A stretch of 64,000 bases of DNA from an uncultured Alistipes sp. (GTDB taxonomy: Bacteria; Bacteroidota; Bacteroidia; Bacteroidales; Rikenellaceae): positions 186,001 to 250,000 of the forward strand of contig NZ_CAJTXD010000002.1 in assembly GCF_910580175.1 (NCBI RefSeq). The letters are read 5' to 3'. The notes beneath the pieces are model-generated. The model saw only the letters and a program-made list of their open reading frames with translations. It ran no database searches and had not been told where the DNA came from. The translations under genes and the position numbers were made by a program. Below, piece after piece: positions 50,960-63,928 of the stretch (the stretch's first letter is position 1; every line of letters begins with the position of its first letter).

Positions 50960-51400
50960 ATGGCAAAAGAGGTTGCTGCATTTATCAAATTGCAGATCAA
51001 AGGCGGTGCCGCCAATCCTTCGCCCCCGGTTGGTCCCGCATTGGGTTCTAAGGGAGTCAATATCATGGACTTCTGCAAGCAATTCAATGCGCGTACGCAG
51101 GACAAGGCGGGAAAGGTTCTTCCGGTCATCATCACGGTTTACAGCGACAAGTCGTTCGACTTCGTTGTAAAGCAGCCGCCCGTAGCTGTTCAGCTCAAGG
51201 AGGCTGCCAAGGTGCAGAAAGGTTCCGCGCAGCCCAACCGCGACAAGGTGGGGCAGGTTACGTGGGAGCAGGTTCGCGCCATCGCCCAGGATAAGATGCC
51301 GGACATGAACTGCTTTACCCTGGAAGCCGCCATGCGTATGGTTGCCGGTACTGCCCGCAGTATGGGTATCAATGTCGTCGGTGAATTTCCTAATATGTAA
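50960..51400 (+). CDS. rplK: ribosomal protein L11
   Basis: Large-subunit protein of the GTPase-associated stalk base, binding 23S rRNA. The 146-residue product has the Pro-rich N-terminal domain (GGAANPSPPVGPALGSKGVN) and the RNA-binding C-terminal domain ending in TARSMGINVVG. Standard length. It precedes rplA by six bases. Confidence 0.98.
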   Translation: MAKEVAAFIKLQIKGGAANPSPPVGPALGSKGVNIMDFCKQFNARTQDKAGKVLPVIITVYSDKSFDFVVKQPPVAVQLKEAAKVQKGSAQPNRDKVGQVTWEQVRAIAQDKMPDMNCFTLEAAMRMVAGTARSMGINVVGEFPNM

Positions 51401-51406
51401 TCGAAG

Positions 51407-52105
51407 ATGAGTAAGTTGACAAAAAATCAAAAGATCGCCTATGCGAAAGTGGAGGCCGACAAGGCTTACCGGCTTTCGGAGGCCGCCGCTCTTCTGAAGG
51501 AAATCACGTTCACGAAATTCGACGCTTCGGTAGATATCGACGTGCGGTTGGGTGTCGACCCCCGCAAGGCCAACCAGATGGTGCGCGGTGTTGTTACCTT
51601 GCCCCACGGCACGGGTAAGCAGACTCGCGTATTGGCGCTCTGCACCCCCGAGAAGGAGGCCGAGGCTCAGGCTGCCGGCGCCGACTATGTGGGCCTGGAC
51701 GAGTTCGTAGACAAGATCAAGGCCGGTTGGACGGACGTCGACGTGATCATCTGCACGCCCAACGTCATGGGCAAGGTCGGTGCGCTGGGTCGTATCCTCG
51801 GCCCGCGCGGTCTGATGCCGAACCCCAAGACCGGTACGGTAACCATGGAAGTCGGCAAGGCCGTCAAGGAGGTGAAATCGGGTAAGATCGACTTCAAGGT
51901 CGACAAGTTCGGTATCATCCACACTTCGGTAGGCAAGATTTCGTTCTCGGCCGAGCAGATCGCAGACAATGCGAAAGAGGTGCTGGGCATGATTATGAAG
52001 TTGAAACCGGCTGCTGCCAAGGGCGCTTACGTGAAGAGCATCTATCTCTCGACCACGATGAGTCCTGGCTTGCAGATCGATTCCAAATCAGTAGAAACCA
52101 AATAA
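51407..52105 (+). CDS. rplA: ribosomal protein L1
   Basis: Forms the mobile L1 stalk at the E site. The 232-residue product has the motifs VRLGVDPRKANQMVRGVVTL and LGRILGPRGLMPNPKTGTVT. In other bacteria L1 represses the L11-L1 mRNA; I saw no clear L1 site in the short 16-base gap before rplK. Confidence 0.98.
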   Translation: MSKLTKNQKIAYAKVEADKAYRLSEAAALLKEITFTKFDASVDIDVRLGVDPRKANQMVRGVVTLPHGTGKQTRVLALCTPEKEAEAQAAGADYVGLDEFVDKIKAGWTDVDVIICTPNVMGKVGALGRILGPRGLMPNPKTGTVTMEVGKAVKEVKSGKIDFKVDKFGIIHTSVGKISFSAEQIADNAKEVLGMIMKLKPAAAKGAYVKSIYLSTTMSPGLQIDSKSVETK

Positions 52106-52122
52106 GAAGGAGGACAGAAGAG

Positions 52123-52647
52123 ATGACTAAGGAAGAAAAACTGGTTGTTATTGACAGCCTCGCCGAGCAGCTCCAGGCTTATCCTCACTTCTATATTACC
52201 GACATCGAGGCCTTGAACGCCGAGCAGACCGCTGCGCTGCGCCGCAAGTGCTTCGAGAAAGAGATCAAGTTGGTCGTGGTAAAGAACACGCTGCTGACCA
52301 AGGCTCTCGAAAAGGTGGAGAAGGCCGACGCTGAATTGGTAAAGGTGCTCGAAGGGTCGACTTCGATCATGTTCGCCCATGTCGCCAAGGCTCCTGCGAC
52401 GCTTATCAAAGAGTTCCGCAAAGGGTCGGACAAGCCCGTTCTGAAGGCGGCTTTCGCCGAAGGGTGCGTCTATGTCGGCGACAACCAGATCGAGGCGCTG
52501 TGCAACATCAAGTCCAAGGAAGAACTCATCGGCGACATCATTTCGCTGTTGCAGTCTCCTGCGAAGAATGTTATTTCTGCATTGCAGTCCAATGCAGGTC
52601 AGAAGATTGCGGGTATCGTGAAGACGCTCGAATCGAGAAACAACTAA
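52123..52647 (+). CDS. rplJ: ribosomal protein L10
   Basis: Base of the L7/L12 stalk. The 174-residue product has the RNA-binding N-terminal domain (VVVKNTLLTKALEKVEKADA) and the C-terminal helix that binds L7/L12 dimers (LQSNAGQKIAGIVKTLESRN). It is 17 bases after rplA, so the long autoregulatory leader known in E. coli is absent here. Confidence 0.97.
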   Translation: MTKEEKLVVIDSLAEQLQAYPHFYITDIEALNAEQTAALRRKCFEKEIKLVVVKNTLLTKALEKVEKADAELVKVLEGSTSIMFAHVAKAPATLIKEFRKGSDKPVLKAAFAEGCVYVGDNQIEALCNIKSKEELIGDIISLLQSPAKNVISALQSNAGQKIAGIVKTLESRNN

Positions 52648-52687
52648 TCACAACAAGTAAAAAACAAAATTTAATACGCTTACAACT

Positions 52688-53065
52688 ATGGCAGACGTAA
52701 AGAAACTTGCTGAAGAATTGGTAAACTTGAAAGTTACCGAGGTTAACGAACTCGCACAGATCCTCAAGGAGGAATATGGCATCGAGCCGGCTGCTGCCGC
52801 TGTTGCCGTTGCTGCTCCTGCTGCCGGCGCCGGCGAAGCTGCCGCTGCCGAGAAGTCGACGTTCGACGTGATCCTGAAGAGCGGCGGTCAGGCCAAGCTC
52901 CAGGTTATCAAGGTCGTGAAGGATCTCGCAGGTCTTTCGCTGGGCGATGCCAAGGCTCTCGTTGACGGTGCACCCAAGGCCATCAAGGAGGGTGTTTCCA
53001 AGGAAGAGGCCGAGCAGATCAAGGCTCAGTTGGAGGAGGCAGGTGCCGAGGTCGAGCTCAAATAA
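52688..53065 (+). CDS. rplL: ribosomal protein L7/L12
   Basis: Stalk protein that recruits elongation factors. The 125-residue product has the N-terminal dimer region, an Ala-rich hinge (AAAVAVAAPAAGAGEAAAAE) and the C-terminal domain (SLGDAKALVDGAPKAIKEGV). A probable attenuator and a long leader separate it from rpoB. Confidence 0.98.
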   Translation: MADVKKLAEELVNLKVTEVNELAQILKEEYGIEPAAAAVAVAAPAAGAGEAAAAEKSTFDVILKSGGQAKLQVIKVVKDLAGLSLGDAKALVDGAPKAIKEGVSKEEAEQIKAQLEEAGAEVELK

Positions 53066-53124
53066 GAGTCCGATGTCGGAGTCGGGCACCGTACGGAGGC
53101 CGCTCGAACTCTGCTGACAGATCA

Positions 53125-53164
53125 GGTATAGGGCTTACCGGTGTGTAGGCTCTATGCCTTTTCT
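53125..53164 (+). terminator. probable attenuator between rplL and rpoB
   Basis: AGGTATAGGGCTTAC (53125-53139) pairs with GTAGGCTCTATGCCT (53146-53160), 15 bp including three G-T pairs, loop CGGTGT, followed by TTTTC. It lies 60 bases after rplL and about 480 before rpoB. E. coli has an attenuator in the same place; equivalence here is inference. Confidence 0.75.
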
Positions 53165-53165
53165 T

Positions 53166-53640
53166 GGTCTAAAGATCGGAAGTGCCGATATGTGCTGTGT
53201 CCGGTCTTTGGATATAGATGCTCCCGGGGCGCATTGTGGGCGCCTGCATACGGGGGCATCGGCAGGATTAGGAAATTGCCTGCCGCAAACAGGAAACAAC
53301 CGCATACGATTCCTCTTGACTCCTGTATTCGGGCAACAAACCGAGTCTCTTTGGTCTCGGGAATGATGTCCGCATCTTCGGGAATGATGCCGCAAGATCG
53401 CTCGGACGATATTCCCGAACAACGTGTCGGAATTATATTGCCGACAGATAGGGATTTTCCGGCCGGTTTTTCGGAATGGATGCTCGGGATTGCGTTTCGG
53501 ATGCCGCGGTTCGGCAGATGCCGGGACGGGCGATGTCTTGGGGCTACGGGCAAGGGGGCGTACGGGGTGTTTCGATGAAAGTTCGTTTTTCGGGAGCGCG
53601 CAACCGTCCCGATTACACTTCAACTAATTTGGATTTTACG
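53166..53640 (+). promoter_or_regulatory. long rpoB leader
   Basis: No gene is supported (the frame before rpoB is open but low-complexity). It holds a direct repeat, TCGGGAATGATG at 53357-53368 and 53378-53389 (21-base period), and a 9-bp hairpin arm pair TTCGGGAAT (53377-53385) with ATTCCCGAA (53411-53419). No exact promoter box was found, so rpoBC is likely transcribed by read-through of the attenuator. Confidence 0.45.
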
Positions 53641-56600
53641 ATGTCCACAGCAAAAACACAACAAAGAATCAGCTTTTCGACAGTCAAGAACCGGGTGCCT
53701 TATCCGGATCTGCTGGAGGTGCAGCTAAAATCATTCCGGGATTTTTTCCAGATGGACACTACGGCCGAGAATCGTAAGAACGAGGGGCTGTACAAGGTGT
53801 TCCAGGAGAATTTTCCCATCACGGACACCCGGAACAATTTCGTTCTGGAGTTCATCGATTATTATATCGACCCGCCGCGTTACTCGATCGAGGAGTGTCT
53901 GGAACGCGGGTTGACATACAGCGTCCCTTTGAAGGCCAAGTTGAAACTTTATTGTACGGACGACGAGCACGAGGATTTCGGCGTTGTCGTGCAGGACGTG
54001 TATTTCGGGACGATTCCTTACATGACCGAACGGGGTACGTTCGTCATCAACGGTGCGGAGCGCGTCATCGTGTCGCAGCTGCACCGTTCGCCGGGTGTGT
54101 TCTTCGGGCAGAGCATGCACACCAACGGCACCAAGCTCTATTCCGCGCGTATCATCCCGTTCAAGGGATCGTGGATCGAGTTCGCTACGGACATCAATAA
54201 CGTGATGTATGCTTACATCGATCGTAAAAAGAAGTTGCCCGTCACTACGCTGTTGCGCGCCATCGGTTACGAGGCCGACCAGCAGATTCTGGAGATTTTC
54301 GACCTGGCCGACGAGGTAAAGGTTTCGAAAGCCAACCTCAAGAAAGCCGTGGGCCGCAAGCTCGCTGCACGCGTGTTGTCGACTTGGGTCGAGGACTTCG
54401 TGGACGAGGATACGGGCGAGGTCGTTTCGATCGAGCGCAACAACGTCATCGTCGACCGCGAGACGGTGCTCGAAGAGGAGCATATCGACCAGATCATCGA
54501 GAGCGGCGCCAAGACGATCCTCCTGCACAAGGAGAATTTGTCGGGCATCGACTTCTCGATCATCTACAACACCTTGCAGAAAGACCCCTGCAACTCCGAG
54601 AAGGAAGCTGTCGTTTATATCTACCGGCAGTTGCGCGCTTCCGAGCCGCCCGATGAGGCTACGGCGCGCGACGTGATCGAGAAGCTGTTCTTCTCCGACA
54701 AGCGTTACGACTTGGGCGACGTGGGCCGTTACCGCATCAACAAGAAACTGGATCTGGACATCGATTCGGAAACGCGCACGCTGACGCGCGAGGATATCAT
54801 CGCCATCATCAAATACCTGATCCAGCTCATCAACTCCAAGGCCGACGTCGACGATATCGACCACTTGTCGAACCGCCGCGTCCGTACCGTGGGCGAGCAG
54901 TTGTCTAACCAGTTCTCGGTGGGCTTCGTGCGCATGGCGCGTACGATCCGCGAGCGCATGAACGTGCGCGACAACGAGGTGTTCACGCCCGTCGACCTGA
55001 TCAATGCCAAGACCTTGTCGTCGGTCATCAACTCGTTCTTCGGCACCTCGCAGCTCTCGCAGTTCATGGACCAGATCAACCCGCTGGCCGAGATCACGCA
55101 CAAGCGCCGTTTGTCGGCCCTCGGCCCCGGCGGTCTGTCGCGCGACCGCGCTGGTTTCGAGGTGCGCGACGTGCACTATACGCATTACGGACGTCTCTGC
55201 CCGATCGAGTCGCCCGAAGGCCCCAACATCGGTCTGATTTCGTCGCTGTGCGTCTATGCCAAGATTTCGCCGATGGGCTTCATCGAGACGCCCTACCGTT
55301 CCGTCGAGAACGGCAAGATCGACATGGACAATTCGCACATCCGCTACTACTCCGCCGAGGAGGAGGAGGGCAAGGTGGTCGCACAGTCCAACATGCCGAT
55401 CGACGAGGCCGGCAACTTCCTCCAGCCCGACCGCATCAAGGCGCGCCAGGGGGCCGATTTCCCCGTGGTCACGGACAAGGACGTGAACCTTATGGACGTG
55501 GCGCCCAACCAGATCGCTTCGATCGCCGCCAGCTTGATCCCGTTCTTGGAGCACGACGATGCCAACCGTGCGTTGATGGGTTCGAACATGATGCGCCAGG
55601 CTGTGCCTTTGGTAACTTGCGAGGCCCCGATCGTCGGTACCGGCATCGAGAAGGACATGATCTCCGACAGCCGCATCCAGATTGTCGCCGAGGGCGACGG
55701 CGAGGTCGTTTTTGCCGATGCCACCAAGATACAGATCAAGTACGAGCGTACGGACGACGAGGTGCTCGCTTCGTTCGCACCCGAGGTCACGACTTACGAG
55801 TTGCCGCGTTACCGTCGTACCAACCAGAATACTTCCGTGACCTTGAAGCCCACCGTCTTGACGGGCGACAAGGTAAAGAAGGGGCAGATCATCACGGAGG
55901 GTTACTCGACCGAGCGCGGCGAGCTGGCCCTGGGCCGCAACCTCAAGGTGGCTTTCATGCCCTGGAAGGGTTACAACTTCGAGGACGCCATCGTGATTTC
56001 GGAGCGTATCCAGCGTGAGGATATCTTCACGTCGGTGCACGTCGACGAATACATCATGGAGGTGCGCGACACCAAGCGCGGTGTCGAAGAGCTGACGTCC
56101 GATATCCCCAACGTCTCGGAAGACGCCACCAAGGATTTGGATGCCAACGGTATCATCCGTGTCGGCGCCAACGTCCACCCGGGCGACATCCTCATAGGTA
56201 AGATCACGCCCAAGGGCGAGAGCGATCCCTCGCCCGAGGAGAAGCTGCTCCGCGCCATCTTCGGCGACAAGGCCGGCGACGTGAAGGATGCTTCGCTCAA
56301 GGCGCAGCCTTCGTTGCATGGTGTCGTTATCGGTACGACGCTTTACAGCCGGGCCAACAAGGACACCAAGAAAGGCAAGAGCGCCGAGAAGGTGCAGTTG
56401 GAGAAGTTCGACGAGCAGTTCGCCCAGCAAATCGCCGATCTGACCAAGCGTCTGACCGGCAAGCTCTGGACGTTGCTCCAGGGCAAGACGACGATCGGCA
56501 TTACCGATTACTTCGGTGTGGAACTCTATCCCGCAGGTGCGAAGTTCACGCAGAAGATGCTGGAAGAGATCGCCCGCAAATCCACCGACGAGAAGTCGGG

Positions 56601-57501
56601 CGTGGTAACCGGTTATCTCAACCTCGGTTCGTGCAAATGGACGGGCGATGCGCGTGTCGACGCCTTGATCGAGGCTACGATCAACAACTACTCCATCGAG
56701 TGGAAAAAGGCCGACGCCGCCATCAAGCGCGAGAAATACAACTTCACGAACGGCGACGAGCTGCCGCAGACCGGCGTCATCCAGATGGCCAAGGTCTACA
56801 TCGCCAAGAAGCGCAAGCTCAAGGTCGGCGACAAGATGGCCGGACGTCACGGTAACAAGGGTATCGTGGCCAAGGTCGTGCGCGACGAGGACATGCCTTT
56901 CCTGGAGGACGGTACGATCGTCGACATCTGTCTGAACCCGCTGGGCGTGCCTTCGCGTATGAACCTCGGACAGATCTACGAGACCGTGCTCGGTTGGGCC
57001 GGCCGCGAGTTGGGGTTGAAGTTCGCCACGCCGATTTTCGACGGTGCGTCGCTCGACCAGATCAACGAGTACACCGCGCAGGCAGGCATTCCGCACAGCG
57101 GACGCACCTACCTCTACGACGGAGGTACGGGCGAGATGTTCGACCAGCCGGCCACCGTGGGCGTGATCTACATGCTCAAGCTCGGCCATATGATCGACGA
57201 CAAGATGCACGCCCGTTCGATCGGCCCCTACTCGCTCATTACCCAGCAGCCGCTGGGCGGTAAGGCGCAGTTCGGCGGTCAGCGTTTCGGCGAGATGGAG
57301 GTTTGGGCGCTCGAAGGCTTCGGCGCCGCCAACATCCTGCAAGAGATTCTGACCATCAAGTCCGACGACGTGATGGGCCGAGCCAAGGCTTACGAGGCCA
57401 TCGTCAAGGGCGAGAACCTGCCCAAGCCGGGCATCCCCGAGGCAATGAACGTGCTGTTGCACGAGTTGCGCGGTCTGGCCCTGTCGGTCAAATTGGAGTA
57501 A
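53641..57501 (+). CDS. rpoB: DNA-directed RNA polymerase subunit beta
   Basis: Second-largest subunit of RNA polymerase; binds rifamycins. The 1286-residue product starts MSTAKTQQRISFSTVKNRVP and has the rifampicin-region segment GTSQLSQFMDQINPLAEITH, LSALGPGGLSRDRAGFEVRD, and the C-terminal motif GGKAQFGGQRFGEMEVWALE. The frame is open upstream to 53476, but that part is not RpoB-like; ATG 53641 matches the family start. rpoC follows after 33 bases. Confidence 0.98.
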   Translation: MSTAKTQQRISFSTVKNRVPYPDLLEVQLKSFRDFFQMDTTAENRKNEGLYKVFQENFPITDTRNNFVLEFIDYYIDPPRYSIEECLERGLTYSVPLKAKLKLYCTDDEHEDFGVVVQDVYFGTIPYMTERGTFVINGAERVIVSQLHRSPGVFFGQSMHTNGTKLYSARIIPFKGSWIEFATDINNVMYAYIDRKKKLPVTTLLRAIGYEADQQILEIFDLADEVKVSKANLKKAVGRKLAARVLSTWVEDFVDEDTGEVVSIERNNVIVDRETVLEEEHIDQIIESGAKTILLHKENLSGIDFSIIYNTLQKDPCNSEKEAVVYIYRQLRASEPPDEATARDVIEKLFFSDKRYDLGDVGRYRINKKLDLDIDSETRTLTREDIIAIIKYLIQLINSKADVDDIDHLSNRRVRTVGEQLSNQFSVGFVRMARTIRERMNVRDNEVFTPVDLINAKTLSSVINSFFGTSQLSQFMDQINPLAEITHKRRLSALGPGGLSRDRAGFEVRDVHYTHYGRLCPIESPEGPNIGLISSLCVYAKISPMGFIETPYRSVENGKIDMDNSHIRYYSAEEEEGKVVAQSNMPIDEAGNFLQPDRIKARQGADFPVVTDKDVNLMDVAPNQIASIAASLIPFLEHDDANRALMGSNMMRQAVPLVTCEAPIVGTGIEKDMISDSRIQIVAEGDGEVVFADATKIQIKYERTDDEVLASFAPEVTTYELPRYRRTNQNTSVTLKPTVLTGDKVKKGQIITEGYSTERGELALGRNLKVAFMPWKGYNFEDAIVISERIQREDIFTSVHVDEYIMEVRDTKRGVEELTSDIPNVSEDATKDLDANGIIRVGANVHPGDILIGKITPKGESDPSPEEKLLRAIFGDKAGDVKDASLKAQPSLHGVVIGTTLYSRANKDTKKGKSAEKVQLEKFDEQFAQQIADLTKRLTGKLWTLLQGKTTIGITDYFGVELYPAGAKFTQKMLEEIARKSTDEKSGVVTGYLNLGSCKWTGDARVDALIEATINNYSIEWKKADAAIKREKYNFTNGDELPQTGVIQMAKVYIAKKRKLKVGDKMAGRHGNKGIVAKVVRDEDMPFLEDGTIVDICLNPLGVPSRMNLGQIYETVLGWAGRELGLKFATPIFDGASLDQINEYTAQAGIPHSGRTYLYDGGTGEMFDQPATVGVIYMLKLGHMIDDKMHARSIGPYSLITQQPLGGKAQFGGQRFGEMEVWALEGFGAANILQEILTIKSDDVMGRAKAYEAIVKGENLPKPGIPEAMNVLLHELRGLALSVKLE

Positions 57502-57534
57502 GAATTTTTCGGACGATAAGAAAAAAGAAGAAAT

Positions 57535-61794
<4,260 letters not shown>

Positions 61795-61842
61795 CGGGCA
61801 TATTCCCGGGCGGCACCCCTCTGGCGGGTGGCCGTTCCGTCA

Positions 61843-61878
61843 AAAGAAGCCGCTCCGGATTTCCGGAGCGGCTTCTTT
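61843..61878. terminator. bidirectional terminator after rpoC
   Basis: AAAGAAGCCGCTCCGG (61843-61858) pairs perfectly with CCGGAGCGGCTTCTTT (61863-61878) around ATTT. A/T runs on both sides allow it to work from either strand. Confidence 0.92.
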
Positions 61879-61899
61879 ATGTGGATTTGCGGACGTGCC

Positions 61900-62300
61900 G
61901 CGGCGTGCGGTTCAGAATCGATAATTCGATAGCCCAATGTCAGTGCGTAGGTCATGGCGTGGCTGAACCCGGTTTTGCAAGTCGCGTCAGGCCGTACTGC
62001 GCTTCGGGGCCTACGATGAATCGTCCGGCCACGAAATCGAATCCCGCACCTGCGCCCAGCTCGCGACGCCTGGCGTCGTAGTGCATGCCTTCGAGCAGCA
62101 CGCTTCGTACGCGGCAGGCGACATAGGGGCCTGCGTGCACCTCGATGCGGGTGCGGCCGGCCGCACGGAACGATCCGACGGCTTTGAAATGCTGGCCGTC
62201 ATGTCTTCGCTTCGTACAACTTTTCGAAGCTGTTCCATTATGACATGAAGCGCATCGAGACGGAGACCGCGGCTTATTTCAGCTGGCGGGTAACCGGGAG
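61900..62300 (-). pseudogene. frameshifted outer-membrane beta-barrel protein relic
   Basis: Minus-strand fragments in different frames join into a typical barrel C-terminus. One frame gives GQHFKAVGSFRAAGRTRIEV, then HAGPYVACRVRSVLL and GAGAGFDFVAGRFIVGPEAQ up to YGLTRLAK. A shift of one base then continues as TGFSHAMTYALTLGYR. Further upstream the pieces (FEKLYEAKT, MRFMS) are broken by stops. Strand-like sequence, aromatic end and repeated lesions support a decayed outer-membrane protein rather than noise. Which family it belonged to is not clear; the C-terminus resembles small PorT/OmpX-like barrels. Confidence 0.55.
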
Positions 62301-62393
62301 CCGCCACTTTCGGGCCGGGAGCGGGAGATTCTGCGTTTGATTCGATCGAGGCAGTTTACGCCCCGGTGCACGGACTGCTGGGGCCGCGGACGG

Positions 62394-63596
62394 CTATTTC
62401 TGCCCGTAGCGTTTGGCCAAGCCGCCTTCGGCGGTTTCGCGGTAGAGCGAGGGGAGGTTGTGGCCGGTTTCGTTCATTACTTCGACCACCTTGTCGTACG
62501 ACACCAGGTGCGAGCCGTCGGAGAGCGTGGCGTAGATGTTGGCGTCGAGCGCCCGGGCGGCCGCTATCGCGTTGCGTTCGATGCAGGGCACCTGCACCAG
62601 GCCGCATACGGGGTCGCACGTAAGTCCCAGATGGTGTTCCAGACCCATTTCCGCAGCATATTCGATCTGCGATGGGGTGCCGCCGAAAAGCTGGCAGGCT
62701 GCCGCGGCAGCCATTGCACAAGCCACGCCGACTTCGCCTTGGCAGCCGACCTCGGCGCCCGAAATCGAAGAGTGGGTTTTGGCCACGTTGCCGAAAAGCC
62801 CCGCTGTTGCCAAGGCCCGCAGGATGCGGATACGCAGGAAGTCGCGCGAGGTGGCCAGGTGGTAGAGCACAGCCGGTACGACGCCGCTCGATCCGCAGGT
62901 CGGGGCTGTTACGACCACACCGCCCGAGGCGTTCTCTTCCGAGGTAGCCAGGGCATAGGCATAGATTTTTGCCCGCGAGGAGAGCGAGTCGGAGTAGCTT
63001 TTCGATTTGACGAAGTAGGTCGAGGCCTTGCGGGCCACTTTCAGCCCTCCGGGCAGTACGCCGTCGTTGTTCAGTCCCCGCTGGATGGTTTCGCACATCG
63101 TCGTCCATACCGTATCCAGGTAGTCCCAGATCGCGGGGCCTTCGCAGTCGTTCACATATTCCCAGTAGGTCTTGCCCTCCCGGTAGCACCAGGCTTTGAT
63201 TTCCGAGATCGTCGTCAGCGGATAGATGCTCTGCGGCACCTCCAGACGCGAGGTTTCGTTGGCCAGCGCGCCGCCGCCGATGCTGTATATCGTCCAGGAG
63301 TCCGCCGTCTTGCCGTCGCGCAGGGCTTCGAAAAGCATGCCGTTGGGATGGAATGCCGGTACGACGTCCGGGCGCCATACGATTTGTGTCGGGGCGTGGG
63401 GTTGCAGCGTTGAGAGGATTGCCGTATCGGTCAGGTGCCCCTTGCCTGTGGCAGCCAGCGAGCCGTAGAGCGTCACACGGTATGCCTCGGCGTCGGGGCT
63501 GCGTTTCAGAAAGAGTTCCGCCGCCTTTTTCGGCCCCATCGTGTGGCTGCTCGACGGGCCGTGGCCTATCTTGAAGAGTTCTTTGAGTGATTCCAT
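62394..63596 (-). CDS. sdaA: L-serine ammonia-lyase (iron-sulphur type)
   Basis: Converts L-serine to pyruvate and ammonia. The 400-residue single-chain product has the beta-domain start MESLKELFKIGHGPSSSHTM and the catalytic alpha-domain. Cys285 (GCQGEV), Cys327 (CDPVCG) and Cys338 (PCIERN) sit at the spacing of the three [4Fe-4S] ligands of the E. coli and Legionella enzymes. Cys234 is in TAPTCGSSGVV. ATG 63596 is the family start. The discriminator base of tRNA-Arg is only six bases upstream, so the two share a transcript. Confidence 0.96.
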   Translation of the reverse strand: MESLKELFKIGHGPSSSHTMGPKKAAELFLKRSPDAEAYRVTLYGSLAATGKGHLTDTAILSTLQPHAPTQIVWRPDVVPAFHPNGMLFEALRDGKTADSWTIYSIGGGALANETSRLEVPQSIYPLTTISEIKAWCYREGKTYWEYVNDCEGPAIWDYLDTVWTTMCETIQRGLNNDGVLPGGLKVARKASTYFVKSKSYSDSLSSRAKIYAYALATSEENASGGVVVTAPTCGSSGVVPAVLYHLATSRDFLRIRILRALATAGLFGNVAKTHSSISGAEVGCQGEVGVACAMAAAAACQLFGGTPSQIEYAAEMGLEHHLGLTCDPVCGLVQVPCIERNAIAAARALDANIYATLSDGSHLVSYDKVVEVMNETGHNLPSLYRETAEGGLAKRYGQK

Positions 63597-63601
63597 GTGT
63601 G

Positions 63602-63673
63602 TAGCTCCACCGCGACTCGAACGCGGATTTAGGGTTTAGGAAACCCTCGTTCTATCCCTTGAACTATGGAGCC
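63602..63673 (-). tRNA. tRNA-Arg (anticodon CCT)
   Basis: On the minus strand: acceptor GGCTCCA/TGGAGCT (first pair G-T), D arm GTTC...GAAC, anticodon stem AGGGT/ACCCT with loop TTCCTAA (anticodon CCT, reading AGG), T arm CCGCG-TTCGAGT-CGCGG. CCA is not encoded. It has its own strong promoter and lies directly ahead of sdaA. Confidence 0.94.
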
Positions 63674-63678
63674 GAAAA

Positions 63679-63703
63679 CGGTGCTCTCGAAAAGAGAGCA
63701 CCG
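63679..63703 (-). other. hairpin just upstream of tRNA-Arg
   Basis: CGGTGCTCTC (63679-63688) pairs perfectly with GAGAGCACCG (63694-63703), loop GAAAA. It lies between the promoter -7 box and the tRNA, close to the expected start point near 63697. It may shape the tRNA 5' leader or be a relic terminator. Confidence 0.5.
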
Positions 63704-63734
63704 CAAAGATACGAATAAGCGAGGGCAAAAGCAA
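63704..63734 (-). promoter_or_regulatory. promoter of tRNA-Arg-sdaA
   Basis: On the minus strand TTG (63734-63732), 20 bases, then TATCTTTG (63711-63704): an exact -33/-7 pair. It lies inside the first unit of the direct repeat at 63704-63875. Confidence 0.75.
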
Positions 63735-63875
63735 GCTCGCTTGCATTTTGCCGAGCGAGAGTATCTTGGGAGAAGACAAAGTTCGAATAAGCGAAACTAT
63801 GTGCGCTTGCATTTTGCCGAGCGAGAGTATCTTGGGAGAAGCCAAAGATACGAAAATTCGAGTGCAGAAGCACGC
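63704..63875. repeat. direct repeat of about 66-73 bp, two full units and a partial third
   Basis: Units begin CAAAG at 63704, 63777 and 63843. A 38-base core starting CGCTTGCATTTTGCC recurs identically at 63738-63775 and 63804-63841, followed by A or C and CAAAG. Two of the three unit starts contain CAAAGATA, which on the minus strand is the promoter element TATCTTTG. There are only two units, so this is not a CRISPR. It looks like a small intergenic repeat that may occur elsewhere in the genome. Confidence 0.75.
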
Positions 63876-63928
63876 GTTGGTTCGATTATGCCGGAACGAA
63901 CTGTTTGCGGCACTTGCTTGGGCGTTTT

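Noticed and set aside
53476..53640. Earlier in-frame start for rpoB
   Set aside because: The added 55 residues are not RpoB-like; the family start is at MSTAKTQQR.
63704..63875. CRISPR-like repeat
   Set aside because: Only two full units, repeat longer than the 'spacer', and no cas genes.
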